DNA of 64,000 nucleotides from Lentisphaerae bacterium GWF2_50_93 (GCA_001804815.1 MHBI01000100.1:1-64000); one strand, 5' to 3'. Shown: positions 7,645 through 16,151, counted from the first letter of the stretch. Notes: generated by a model from the letters alone, not told the origin. Numbers and translations: made by a program.

Positions 7645-8172
7645 TCATTCCTTAGAGTTTATACTCTTATTGATAGCAATTTTCCGGGACTCCCGGAAAA
7701 TCCTGGGTGACGTGTAGACGCCAGATGATTTCCTATGGCATCCGTGCCTTTCCAATAGCCTGTAGATTGTCGACGGGGCAACCGGATTTCCTTTCTTTTC
7801 ATAGTTCGACTTGAGCTTTTGGAACAGTACCATATCCCGGCGTCGGCGTTTGTCGTATGAACAGGAATCAAGAAGCAGCTTCAGTTCATCGTCCCTGCTC
7901 ATGTTGCTCCTGCGCCTGCCACCGCGCCGCTTACCGCCTATGAGCGCCTTCGCGCCACCTCTCCTATTGAATGCTGACTGGTTGTTCCTCACTGTCTGGA
8001 CATCCAGCGAGAGAACGGACGCAATCTTGGCGGGGCTCAGATGCGGCTTCAACCCTTCGCAGAGCAGCCGCCGGTACTTGGTGGCGAAGCGCGCCTCCTT
8101 CTTGAGGATCCTTAGGAGCTCATTCCTACAGCGCCTTCTCTGGGCTTTCTCGGTTATCTTGGAGTTGGTCAT
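7645..8172 (-). CDS. IS630-like helix-turn-helix protein without transposase core
   Basis: The 175-residue, very basic protein has an HTH of the type found at the N-terminus of IS630-family transposases: LSPAKIASVLSLDVQTVRNN, then a GG-rich arm (RRGGRRRSN) and a second winged-helix half ending PSTIYRLLERHG. The DDE catalytic domain that should follow is absent; the frame ends after INKSINSKE. It may be a truncated transposase or a stand-alone DNA-binding derivative. No terminal inverted repeats were found around it. It borders the gene-poor stretch to its right. Confidence 0.6.
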   Translation of the reverse strand: MTNSKITEKAQRRRCRNELLRILKKEARFATKYRRLLCEGLKPHLSPAKIASVLSLDVQTVRNNQSAFNRRGGAKALIGGKRRGGRRRSNMSRDDELKLLLDSCSYDKRRRRDMVLFQKLKSNYEKKGNPVAPSTIYRLLERHGCHRKSSGVYTSPRIFRESRKIAINKSINSKE

Positions 8173-8325
8173 TCAATAAGCTACATCATGACGTATATAG
8201 TGCAATCTAATAGTTATGATTTATGATGTGAATTGAACCTCAATGTTCCGGATGCTGTGGCGTGGTGGTGGTTCGGTGCGCGTGAATCATGGCTTGCAGT
8301 TGGTCAGCGAGTTGTCGGCGTCGAC

Positions 8326-8514
8326 ACCCCTCCCGGGGGCTTGAAAAGGACAGCCTGGTGTGTGCGGGCTGTAGCGCCAGCTCACGTCTTTCTGGCCTGT
8401 TTCCCTGGCCCGCTTCCTTACAGGAAGAGCTTCGGCCCACGTCCAAACCTCGCCGACCTTCACTTCCAGCCGCCAAGGGTCGCCCATCTCCCGTAAGGGA
8501 GATGCAGACCTTCC
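8326..8514 (+). repeat. Diverged direct repeat, copy A
   Basis: The segment shares words in the same order with 9327-9512: GGCTGGTGTG-like and GCGGGCTGTA, GGCCTGTTT, CTTCCTTA followed by GGAAG, then GTCCAAACCTCGCCGACCT and ACTTCCAGCCGCCAA. The copies end in different small palindromes (CTCCCGTAAGGGAG here). It has no coding sense. Confidence 0.7.
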
Positions 8515-8945
8515 ATGGGCTAAAAGAAAAGGCGGCAGCCTTTAATCCTCCGGTCTGGCATCCTAGGAGACTTCAAGCAGAGTCCTGTGTCATTCAGGGT
8601 CGCAGTCCGGATAGCTTCACTCTTCCAGACACTCAGCCGTGTCGTGGATGTACATGAAACAGAAGTCTCCTTTGTTGGTGTTACCTCACGGATTGTCAAG
8701 GCTAACATTTTCATGCTATTCTAAAGTATCACAAGTCCGCGATGAAAAAAGGGGTATCCGTACGAAGTACGGACATCGCGGACATGGGCATTTCAGGGGT
8801 GTTATGGCCGCCTCGCTTCTGGCCGTCAGGGCCTAGGTATCCCTAAAACCCCTGTTTGCCGGGTCTACCCCTTCCGTAAGGGGAAGGGGGCATCAAGGTA
8901 TAGGCACAGCTTTGTGGCGTCCATGACCCTGCTGACATGTGTCGA

Positions 8946-9000
8946 GGCCCATCCTGTAGTTCCGCCATCAGCACCAACTGACACGATATCATTCCAATTA
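8946..9000 (-). repeat. Inverted copy of WNDIVSVG-encoding motif
   Basis: Read on the minus strand, this 55-base segment matches 10086-10143 at most positions and encodes FNWNDIVSVGADGGTTGWA in one frame. The peptide resembles RCC1-type repeats (W-x-DIV-x-V), but no continuous gene is present. Confidence 0.45.
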
Positions 9001-9326
9001 AACGGGGATAGGCCTTTATCCTTTCCCGCTGCGGCTGTTTGGCCTGCCCAGTCTCCGGCAGATACTGCGGACCGGCATTCGACCGCGGCCTTCCTGCTCG
9101 ACGAGTTCCGAACGTTCTCATCCCCGACGGCATGCATGTGTGTGTGGCGCCGTAGCTGATGAACGATGCCAACGACCCGTCAAGATATCTTGACGACCGC
9201 GGATGATCGGCTGAAGAAGAACTCAATGTCGGCGTATTCACACGCATATCTCCGGCAACCGGAGATGGATTAGCGTACGCAGCATATGCAAGCGTCTGGG
9301 GCTTGATGTCGCAGGCGGAAATAATC

Positions 9327-9512
9327 CCCTCCCCAAGGCCTCAAAGGACGGGCTGGTGTGCGCGGGCTGTATACAGGGTTTAGGGCCAGCCGCCGTCTTC
9401 CCGGCCTGTTTTCAAGGCTGGCTTCCTTAAGGAAGGGCTCCGTGGAATGTCCAAACCTCGCCGACCTCAACTTCCAGCCGCCAAACCTCGCCTTTCCCCC
9501 TACAGGGGGAAA
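9327..9512 (+). repeat. Diverged direct repeat, copy B
   Basis: This is the second copy of the repeat at 8326-8514, about 1.0 kb downstream in the same orientation, with several indels. It ends in the palindrome CCCCCTACAGGGGG. Confidence 0.7.
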
Positions 9513-10085
9513 CAGAAGAACTGGAGAGTAAAAATCTGGATAATAGACCTCGTTTGCAAGTTTGGCGGTAAAACAGGGCACCTCCAAACTGCGGAAACAG
9601 GGGTCACTGCGATGCGTCCTCTTGTTCTCGAATCTGGCCGTCCCTTGCCTTGCTTGCTATAGTCTGGACCAGCGTCAAGAGCGTCTGCAAGTGAGGTGGG
9701 GCTGGACAAGCAGAATGAACCTCGTTTCAACCATACGGATATCAATACGGTTGGAGACGACGCGTTGGGATATCCCAACGCATGAAACTGTCATCCGCCT
9801 CAGCCGTTTCAGTCGAGGGGGTATCCCATCAACTGCTACCCGAACCGCGCGGCAGCCATACAGACTTCCGGCAACCATAGGGATATCCCATCGGTTGGTG
9901 CCGACGGCAAAAGCCGTATCATGCTCTGTCTCAGGCTGGACTGCCTCAACGCCTGTCTGTCTATGATAAACAGCAACAAATGTCAACGGATGTCAACGGC
10001 AGGAACCGGCATGGGGATGGGTTCTCCTCAGAACTGGGCTTCCGCAGTTAAGCAGATATCTCTACAACTGACTCACTGATCCCCA

Positions 10086-10143
10086 ATTCAACTGGAACGA
10101 TATCGTGTCGGTTGGTCCGGACGGCAGGAACTATAGGATGGCC
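10086..10143 (+). repeat. Plus-strand copy of WNDIVSVG-encoding motif
   Basis: One frame encodes FNWNDIVSVGPDGRNYRMA, the partner of the inverted copy at 8946-9000. Shorter related words (GATATC, then CGGTTGGTGCCGACGGC) lie near 9885-9915. The copies may be remnants of an RCC1-like repeat gene. Confidence 0.45.
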
Positions 10144-10645
10144 CCGCATATATGCCAGCTGGCTTATGGGAAGCAAACAGCTGTGCCGATAGACCCTTTC
10201 TTTAGCTATTCCAGGGTTTATACGAAGTATACCCGACACGGAAAGCTGCTGGGCCCAACCTAGACGGTCAGAAGGCCCTGTCCGGGCTTTCCGTCAGCCT
10301 CTTACTACGTAAGGATGTCACTAAAACCGACACGGAAAGACCCCCTTTATGCCCTTTCCGTGAAATCTTACTTCGTAAGGAGGGTGCTTAATTCGAGACG
10401 GAAAGGTGGATTTAATCCTGCAGTCTTTGGAAGGTTCGGATGGACAGTCAAGATCCCATGAGGTTCTATCGCCACATGCGGTAGTCTTGGGCGCGGATCA
10501 TCTCAGGAGAGGGCGCAATGTCGCAGTCCAGCAGCGCAAGTTCCAGGCCGATCCCAGCTTCACGTGTCTGTTTATGCGGTCACGTGACTCCGCCGGCAAG
10601 CCTGCCGACCTGATATGCCGTGATATCGATCATCTTGCGAGATGG

Positions 10646-10864
10646 CTACGGAGATGCAGCTCCCTGGATGTCGCCGGACATAAGTTCCATCCCCAGTTCC
10701 AACCTCTCCGTGAGAGAGGTTGTGAAAGTCCTGTCCTTCAATCGGCCGTCCTTGATGATCGGCTTGCTAGCTGGACGGCCCCGAAGGTCGTCATCATTAG
10801 TTACGGTTTCGCCGCATCCGCACGATACGCGCGGAATAGTCGACAGGTACGTGTCATGAGCCAT
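10646..10864 (-). CDS. Possible small protein, 72 aa
   Basis: The frame begins MAHDTYLSTIPRVSCGCGET and continues with a polar, charged sequence (RGRPASKPIIKDGRLKDR). Its composition is more protein-like than the surrounding shadow frames. It lies 50 bases downstream of the Cys-rich gene in the same direction. There is no clear ribosome site. One CGC pair could be half of a metal site. No family is recognised. Confidence 0.3.
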   Translation of the reverse strand: MAHDTYLSTIPRVSCGCGETVTNDDDLRGRPASKPIIKDGRLKDRTFTTSLTERLELGMELMSGDIQGAASP

Positions 10865-10914
10865 CCGAGGAATCTTCCGTTGATTCCTTCTATTGTTTTA
10901 ATAGTCTGTTTTGA

Positions 10915-11211
10915 TCAGAACAGGCTTCCCTCTTCGGCATGCTCCTGCCGGATCTCCGTCTTCCGCTTGACCTTCAACGCGGCTCGTGCGGCTGTGGCGA
11001 ACTCCCTGCGCCGTACAGCAAGGGACAGATCGCCGGTTGTTGTCCTCTTCGGACGATGACCTAGGCGGAACTCGTGCAGCGGACATCCGGTAATGATGCA
11101 CTCGCGTACGCCCTTGGGGCCGCCTTCGCATTCCAGACAGTTCATTCGGATGGCCCTGAGTGGTGTGCAGGGCTTAACCTTGGACGTGTGTATATATTCA
11201 AGTTCTTTCAT
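10915..11211 (-). CDS. Cys-rich putative zinc-binding protein of the element
   Basis: The 98-residue protein follows an AAGGAGTTAAT ribosome site. Residues about 23-50 hold a cysteine cluster, MNCLECEGGPKGVREC then TGCPLHEFRLGHRP, in a spacing I associate with small phage or mobile-element proteins; metal binding is likely. The C-terminal half is a basic helix (ARAALKVKRKTE) that could contact nucleic acid. It lies 285 bases after the helicase-like gene and a terminator, so it may be transcribed separately. Confidence 0.65.
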   Translation of the reverse strand: MKELEYIHTSKVKPCTPLRAIRMNCLECEGGPKGVRECIITGCPLHEFRLGHRPKRTTTGDLSLAVRRREFATAARAALKVKRKTEIRQEHAEEGSLF

Positions 11212-11391
11212 ATTAACTCCTTCCTGTAATTGTTGTTTCCTGTTCTGCCCGTTTTCGGATGCCCGTTCGATGTGGCTCCGTTTCGCATCAAAGCATGCTC
11301 ACTACGCCGACAACGAACGGCAAACCGAAAAGAAGCGACGGCCTCGCTACGCTCGCCGCCGCTGGCTGAAACTGCATTATCAGTGAGTACT

Positions 11392-11458
11392 CAAAAAACC
11401 CCAAGATGTGGGTCTGGGATACCGGTCCGAAGAGTATTCTCTTTCGGAGCGGTACCCC
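11392..11458 (-). terminator. Double hairpin terminator of the element operon
   Basis: On the minus strand, after the helicase stop at 11496, there is a long imperfect hairpin (11416-11458; arms GGGGTACCGCTCCGAA and TTCGGACCGGTATCCC). A short stem ACCC / GGGT followed by six T residues comes next (11392-11413). The second is a plausible rho-independent terminator. Confidence 0.55.
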
Positions 11459-11495
11459 TTTGCGGTGTATCACATTTCCGTCCAGGCACTAGCAC

Positions 11496-13298
11496 CTACA
11501 CGTCCCTTCGCACCAGGTTCCTGCCGGAAACAACATAGAAATCCTTCAGGAGCTTCATGATTACAGTCCTGCTGGATTTCCATGCCTTGTAGCCCAGCAG
11601 CTCCGCCACCGCAGTCTTTGACACCGGCTTACCTGCCTCCATGTCCAGCAGGGTGCCGATGCCGCTGAACAGACGCGCTTTCCTTCCGCCGCCATGGACG
11701 GCCCTTACCTTGAACGGCGTGAGTCGCCACAGCGCGGTCACCCACTCGGCATCGGGCAGCGGTAGGATTACAGCGACACTGCCGCCATCACGGACTGCCG
11801 TCCGGAAGATTCCCTGGTAGAACTCGGTCAAGGACTTCCGCATATAGACATCCTGCAGCTTTGAATTGATGAAACGGCCTTTCCTCATCCGGGGCCTGCC
11901 GTCATGGCATACCACTTCCGACCATAGGAAATCTTTGCCCTGCTTCAGCGCGACATGCAGCGCGCAGTCGACCAACGTCGTGAAGAAGCCGGCCGATGGC
12001 AGGAACGCGATTGTACACTGCTTCGCGGCGTTGGTGCCGCGCAGCAGCCCGCGCGACAGCCTGAACACACTGAGCCCGTATTCAGCGCCGAGGGCCGCCT
12101 CCACCCGGTCAGCCCTGCCGCCGTCATTGCGGTTGGCCACCACCAGCACCCATGTATCCGGTTCGCAGCCCGCCGCAAGGATGTGCTCCGACAGCAACTG
12201 CAGTCCGGCGGCGGTGTTGCGGTCGGCACGGCTCTTCGTGGCGTTGGCCGGAACTATGAACAGCGATACGCTGCCCTCGCGCCTGTACTTCTCCAGCTCC
12301 CGGCAGCGCCAGATCTTCGCTCGCCCCGACAGCCGTACCATCGACAGCGAAGCCGTGGCATTCAGAATGATCAGCTTTTTGTAGGCTGTGAAACTCTGCA
12401 AATCAATTCTGTTCTTCTTGACGAAGACATCCCTGCCATCGAAGTAGTAGGCGTATGCTGCCTTGCATGCTGCTGCACTCCTGAAGAACATGACGAACCT
12501 GAACACCAGAAGTTCGTCATCCCTCTTTAGAGTGTGCGTACCCATATACCTTAGGATCTCCGCCAGCGCATGCGCCACCGAATCAGAATCGAGGCGCATG
12601 TATCTTGCGGCCGAGTCTGGAACTGGTGCCGCCGCCCAGAACTTGGCACCAGACATCAGCGTGCGTACCAGCTGGCTCACATTGTAGTCTCCTGCCATGC
12701 TGAAGATGTCGGCCAGCCGCCGCATCCCCCCCAGTGTGAATATTTCATCGGCGAACACGTTTATGTCCTCATCGCAGAGGATTGTGTGACTGGTGAAGTC
12801 GAACCCCTTTCCGCAGAGTACGATGAACGACTCCCTGGTCATGACCACAAGCGGTCGCCTGAGCCCCCTGAGGGACTGCCTGTACAGGCAGAGCTTGCGC
12901 CCAGGGCAGCGTGCACACGCCGACTTGGAGCCGGTGCGCATGCATTTGTCGAACGTGAGGTTGCGGCCTGAAAGGCTCTGACATTCATCCTGGTTCCAGC
13001 CGAGATAAATACCAGCTGCCTCGCCATTCGTCATCTGGGTTAGGTTGGATGCCGCCCTTGTGACCTCGTCGCGCGTAGGAACGACATACACGTGCGGCGT
13101 GGCTTTCGACGCATATGCCGCGCATCTCGCGTGCGCCCACGAGCTCTTTCCTGTGCCGCAGTCGATTTGAATCGCCGCTTCGTCAACCTTGTCGACGATG
13201 TGATTGATGAAATCGCATGCGTCAACCATCTTCTGTGATTTGACGGCACCTGTCAGCGCGCAATATCTGTCAAGGGCATCTGTGAAGTTCATGTTCAT
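11496..13298 (-). CDS. Helicase-like P-loop ATPase of the mobile element
   Basis: In this 600-residue protein, Walker A is at about residues 45-53 (IDCGTGKSSWAHARC) and a DExx-type Walker B at about 175 (LCDEDINVF). Between them, at about 105-138, lie five cysteines (CMRTGSKSACARCPGRKLC plus one earlier). The second half has a RecA-like second lobe with WVLVVANRNDGG, then ILNATASLS-type strands. This fits an SF2-like helicase, but closeness to a known family is uncertain. The C-terminal 60 residues look like a winged helix (SKTAVAELLGYKAWKSSRTV). The start overlaps the primase stop by 4 bases. Role inferred: unwinding during element replication. Confidence 0.65.
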   Translation of the reverse strand: MNMNFTDALDRYCALTGAVKSQKMVDACDFINHIVDKVDEAAIQIDCGTGKSSWAHARCAAYASKATPHVYVVPTRDEVTRAASNLTQMTNGEAAGIYLGWNQDECQSLSGRNLTFDKCMRTGSKSACARCPGRKLCLYRQSLRGLRRPLVVMTRESFIVLCGKGFDFTSHTILCDEDINVFADEIFTLGGMRRLADIFSMAGDYNVSQLVRTLMSGAKFWAAAPVPDSAARYMRLDSDSVAHALAEILRYMGTHTLKRDDELLVFRFVMFFRSAAACKAAYAYYFDGRDVFVKKNRIDLQSFTAYKKLIILNATASLSMVRLSGRAKIWRCRELEKYRREGSVSLFIVPANATKSRADRNTAAGLQLLSEHILAAGCEPDTWVLVVANRNDGGRADRVEAALGAEYGLSVFRLSRGLLRGTNAAKQCTIAFLPSAGFFTTLVDCALHVALKQGKDFLWSEVVCHDGRPRMRKGRFINSKLQDVYMRKSLTEFYQGIFRTAVRDGGSVAVILPLPDAEWVTALWRLTPFKVRAVHGGGRKARLFSGIGTLLDMEAGKPVSKTAVAELLGYKAWKSSRTVIMKLLKDFYVVSGRNLVRRDV

Positions 13299-14371
13299 CG
13301 GATGTCCTCCAGACTTATATACTCCACCGGGTTCGGCGGAGCGAGACGGGTGGAGTCCGCATCCATATCATCCTTCTTCGTTATGCAACGGACGATCTCT
13401 TCATCGAACCTCCCGCCGTACTTCTCGGCGAAGGAAGGGTTCCACATCAGCATCCCTCGGATGCAGTCCAGCGTTGCGCCGCAGTCGTAAAGGCCGAGCA
13501 CGGCCCGGAAGAACGCTTCCGAGCGCGTACCTTCTGGGTGATCAGTGTCGAGGATCTCCTGGAGACTGGCTGGAATGTCAAGGTCGTCGGGAAACGGGAT
13601 CTTGCCGAACTCGACATCACTCACCACGACCTTCTGCGTCCGAATTCCAGAACTACGCCTTGTATGTGACTTGGCGGGTACCGGCGGAAGCGCTTCGAAC
13701 ATCTCATCCAGTGAGTACCGGATCGAAGGATCGAGCTGCTGGATCACCACGCCCATCGCAGGCGGACAGTCGGGGAAGCTCTTGCTCTTGTCGTTGACCG
13801 TAGCTGGTACGCGGAACAGATGCTCCCTGGAAGTCGTGCTGTCTCCACGGAAGGCATGGTTGATCCTCCGCTTCGACTCGTCAAAGATCCCGGTCATCTC
13901 AAGGTCTGTGAAGTGGACACTCCTGTCAAGGAGGAATGCCATCTGCACGCCGTGGGCCGTGTCCCATATCGCGCTCGGTCGCAGCTTCTGTTCGAAGATG
14001 TGTTGTAGGGCTGACTTGCGGTCGGGGAACGGCGACTTCCGCTTGTGTCCCAGCGTCCCATAGTCGACGTCGAGTAGGATGCTCTTGGTGGACACGCAGT
14101 TTCCCACCTTGTATCCATGACCGTCGAGAACGGACGCGTTGAACCACAGATTGTGGCTGAAGAGATGAGGCCTTGTCTGGAAGTAGGATGCTACATCCTT
14201 CATCTTCACACGGAATCTGCGCTTTCCATTCTCATGCGCAAAGCCTATTGTCGATTCCTCCTCAGTTCCGAGAACCTCCTTTAGGAAGACCGACAGGTCG
14301 AGGTACTTTTCCATGATGAGCACGCAGTCTTTATCCTGTTGCAACGAACTTGTGGAGGATGAATTATTCAT
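13295..14371 (-). CDS. Primase-polymerase (AEP/RepB primase-like) protein
   Basis: The 358-residue protein has the archaeo-eukaryotic primase layout. An acidic motif SILLDVDYG (Asp 101 and 103) is followed by AIWDTAHGVQMAFLLD with the family-typical HG (about 131-150) and REHLFRVPATVNDKS (about 202-216), equivalent to the R-x-P-x-T-x-N-x-K motif of RepB-type primases. The C-terminal 100 residues form a helical region that may contact the helicase. Start and stop overlap the neighbouring genes by 4 bases, which indicates one translational unit with the HTH and the ATPase. It probably makes primers for element replication. Confidence 0.72.
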   Translation of the reverse strand: MNNSSSTSSLQQDKDCVLIMEKYLDLSVFLKEVLGTEEESTIGFAHENGKRRFRVKMKDVASYFQTRPHLFSHNLWFNASVLDGHGYKVGNCVSTKSILLDVDYGTLGHKRKSPFPDRKSALQHIFEQKLRPSAIWDTAHGVQMAFLLDRSVHFTDLEMTGIFDESKRRINHAFRGDSTTSREHLFRVPATVNDKSKSFPDCPPAMGVVIQQLDPSIRYSLDEMFEALPPVPAKSHTRRSSGIRTQKVVVSDVEFGKIPFPDDLDIPASLQEILDTDHPEGTRSEAFFRAVLGLYDCGATLDCIRGMLMWNPSFAEKYGGRFDEEIVRCITKKDDMDADSTRLAPPNPVEYISLEDIR

Positions 14372-14697
14372 GGTTGCCCCCCAATCTCTTCAGTGTTACG
14401 GATGTCAGCAAGCTTTGTAATGTCACCTAGCGTGAATCGCACAGACCTCTTCCCGATTCGCCGTTTCCGGAGGAAGTTAGCTTCAGTTAGCCTGTCGACT
14501 TGCCGTAGGCTGACATTAAGGATCGTAGCGACATCATTTCGAGTTTTCAATGGCTCTATCTGTTCATTCTTTACAGCGGTTTCTTTGATGGAGACTCGTT
14601 GACGAATGTCATTGAGATCTTCCAGTGAAATAACGCTCGATTTGTAGAGGGACTCGGCATGATCAAGTATCAATGTATGGGCATTTAAACGTGACAT
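14368..14697 (-). CDS. Excisionase-like (HTH_17/MerR-type) DNA-binding protein
   Basis: The 109-residue protein has a C-terminal winged HTH: LKTRNDVATILNVSLRQVDR, then LRKRRIGKRSVRFTLGDITK. This is the pattern of excisionase and plasmid-encoded HTH_17 domains. The N-terminal 45 residues are helical with no clear family. It is the first gene of the replication operon and overlaps the primase by 4 bases, a position typical of a control protein for replication or excision. Confidence 0.7.
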   Translation of the reverse strand: MSRLNAHTLILDHAESLYKSSVISLEDLNDIRQRVSIKETAVKNEQIEPLKTRNDVATILNVSLRQVDRLTEANFLRKRRIGKRSVRFTLGDITKLADIRNTEEIGGQP

Positions 14698-14791
14698 AGT
14701 TCACTCCTGCAAGCGGAATTGAAATGGACATAGTCCACATCAAGATCCGGATGCTAACTGGTTTAAGTTCTTGGTTCGGTCGAAGGTTCAA

Positions 14792-14826
14792 AAAGGACTG
14801 GAAATCCCATTTGGGATTTATCCTTT
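14792..14826. promoter_or_regulatory. Hairpin upstream of the element operon
   Basis: AAAGGA and AAATCCCA pair with TGGGATTT and TCCTTT in a near-continuous stem centred at 14810. It lies about 95 bases before the first element gene and could be an operator or leader structure. Confidence 0.4.
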
Positions 14827-15311
14827 AAGCAGGAGAGAAGCAGTAGCCTCAGCTCCGGAACCTACCGACCGTCGCGTTTAAGCGATGGGAGTGAATGCAC
14901 ATAATTATGTCGTCATACCGATGCGATATGAGGGGAAGCGATGCACCTCCGCACTCATTAGGTAAGGTCAGTACCCATTATTAATAATGAAGGTACGAAT
15001 GTATAAATGGACCTGATTATTTCGGATCAGTAACCGTCCTCACAAGCCTCCTTTCTTCATGAATTGTTGTTGAACTGTCTCGCCATAAATTGGCAGGCAT
15101 TGATAATTATAGGCAAAGAAATTTCGTTGTCAAGCTCCATTTGCCACTTAATTATCCTTTGACAGGGCGTTAGCCTCAAATCGTTATTGTACTATTTATT
15201 GTACTATTTTGCAGAAGTATGGTACTATCAGGAGCTGACAGGAACAGACACCCTTTACCGGGCTGTGATTGCGTAAGTCCTTATTGGCAAGTATCTTTGA
15301 GGCTAAAAAAC
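14827..15311. other. Non-coding stretch between element and tRNA-Thr
   Basis: I see no gene here. It is A/T-rich and contains a 12-base-period direct repeat (15184-15209), a third GTACTAT at 15232, and an inverted pair TTAGCCTCAAA (15170-15180) / TTTGAGGCTAA (15296-15306). These features would suit an origin, operator or recombination site. Confidence 0.5.
15184..15238. repeat. GTACTAT direct repeats (possible iterons)
   Basis: TTATTGTACTATTT occurs twice with a 12-base period (15184-15197 and 15196-15209), and GTACTAT recurs at 15232. The array lies between the inverted arms at 15170 and 15296. Confidence 0.6.
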
Positions 15312-15387
15312 TGGAGCCAATGATCGGATTTGAACCGATGACCTGCTCATTACGAATGAGCTGCTCTACCAACTGAGCTACATTGGC
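15312..15387 (-). tRNA. tRNA-Thr (CGT)
   Basis: The minus-strand sequence folds as a full cloverleaf. The acceptor GCCAATG pairs with CATTGGC; the D arm has AGTTGGTA; the anticodon stem GCTCA / TGAGC carries loop TTCGTAA; the T arm ATCGG-TTCAAAT-CCGAT is intact, and CCA is encoded. The anticodon CGT reads ACG. The mature body is 15315-15387. Confidence 0.95.
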
Positions 15388-15465
15388 GCAAGGACGTAAT
15401 TATAATTCAAAAACCCGTTTAGTAAAGCGAAAATACAAAATCAATCACAGACGGGAATGCCTGCG

Positions 15466-16131
15466 CTACTTCCTGATCTCACTGACGGAGTTCAGGGCAT
15501 CCTCGACGGTTTTACGCCATTTTTCGAGATCGTCATCGGAAATATCGCCGGGAATGCTGATGGAATCTCCAAGTACGGCAGATATCCTCGCCCAGGGTTT
15601 TGGAATCTGGAATTTATCCCAACTCCTTAATTCCCAATACGATGAATAGTTTATTGATACTGGAACCACAGGATAGCCTGTTTTGCTCGCAAGAAGTATC
15701 GGCCCCTTGCTCATCTTGTAGCGGGGACCGCGGGGACCATCAGGTGTTATGCTGATATTGCAGCCACTCTTTAGGAACTTAAGGGCATCGTTGAAGGCGG
15801 CAAACCCTTTCTTTGAACTTGATCCTCTCACGCTCTGTATACCGAAAAGCCTGCAGATATCTGATACATACTGCCCGTCACGGGAGGCACTCACCATGGC
15901 GACAGTTCTTTGCCTGTCGGCTTTTTTAAACATTGCAGGAAAAAAGAGGAGCCTGTTGTGCCAGGTTACTGAAATATACGGGAATTTTAACGGATCCAAG
16001 TTGTTATAAGGGTCAATAATTTCAGTTTTCATGCATATTTTTGCCAATTTTATGAATAAAACAGGTAAAATGAAGAGGAAATTTGGGAGTTTCTTAGTAT
16101 TCCTGATTTTTTTCTTTAGGTATTTGAACAT
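15466..16131 (-). CDS. DUF374 lysophospholipid acyltransferase-like protein
   Basis: The 221-residue protein shows the DUF374 pattern: SVTWHNRLLFFP with the catalytic-type His, VSASRDGQYVSDICRLFGI, and ITPDGPRGPRYKMSKGPILL, followed by PVVPVSINYSS. Family members are relatives of 1-acylglycerol-phosphate acyltransferases found in Gram-negative lineages, often linked to outer-membrane lipid synthesis. A short N-terminal hydrophobic segment suggests membrane association. It is divergent from nadA, with a palindrome between them. Confidence 0.85.
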   Translation of the reverse strand: MFKYLKKKIRNTKKLPNFLFILPVLFIKLAKICMKTEIIDPYNNLDPLKFPYISVTWHNRLLFFPAMFKKADRQRTVAMVSASRDGQYVSDICRLFGIQSVRGSSSKKGFAAFNDALKFLKSGCNISITPDGPRGPRYKMSKGPILLASKTGYPVVPVSINYSSYWELRSWDKFQIPKPWARISAVLGDSISIPGDISDDDLEKWRKTVEDALNSVSEIRK

Positions 16132-16151
16132 TTAAACTTTCCTGTATAGTA

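Larger units (their letters stand above)
8173..10645. other. Gene-poor, repeat-bearing stretch
   Basis: No open frame here has a ribosome site, protein-like composition and plausible length together; frames on both strands are Arg/Pro-rich shadows. The stretch holds a diverged direct repeat (8326-8514 and 9327-9512), inverted copies of a motif encoding WNDIVSVG-like peptides, and many short palindromes around GTAAG or TACAG (for example near 8412, 8489, 8868, 9423, 9496 and 10305). It reads as decayed coding DNA or a structured non-coding region. I cannot decide between them. Confidence 0.5.
10646..14697 (-). mobile_element. Candidate integrated replicon module next to tRNA-Thr
   Basis: Five minus-strand genes or candidate genes run from an excisionase-like HTH through a primase-polymerase-like protein and a helicase-like ATPase to small Cys-rich proteins, the usual content of a plasmid, satellite or integrative element replication block. 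The first three are joined by 4-base overlaps. The block faces the 3' end of the tRNA-Thr gene at 15312, a common integration site. No integrase, capsid or conjugation gene is in the window, and I found no duplicated tRNA 3' end, so its borders are unknown. Confidence 0.55.

Noticed and set aside
10406-11059. 217-codon plus-strand frame over the Cys-rich gene
   Set aside because: Ser/Arg-rich shadow frame without ribosome site; the minus-strand frame has a conserved-looking Cys motif and a good start.
14698-15387. Attachment site duplicated from the tRNA-Thr 3' end
   Set aside because: I searched by eye for the T-arm and acceptor sequence to the left, down to 7.5 kb, and found no second copy.
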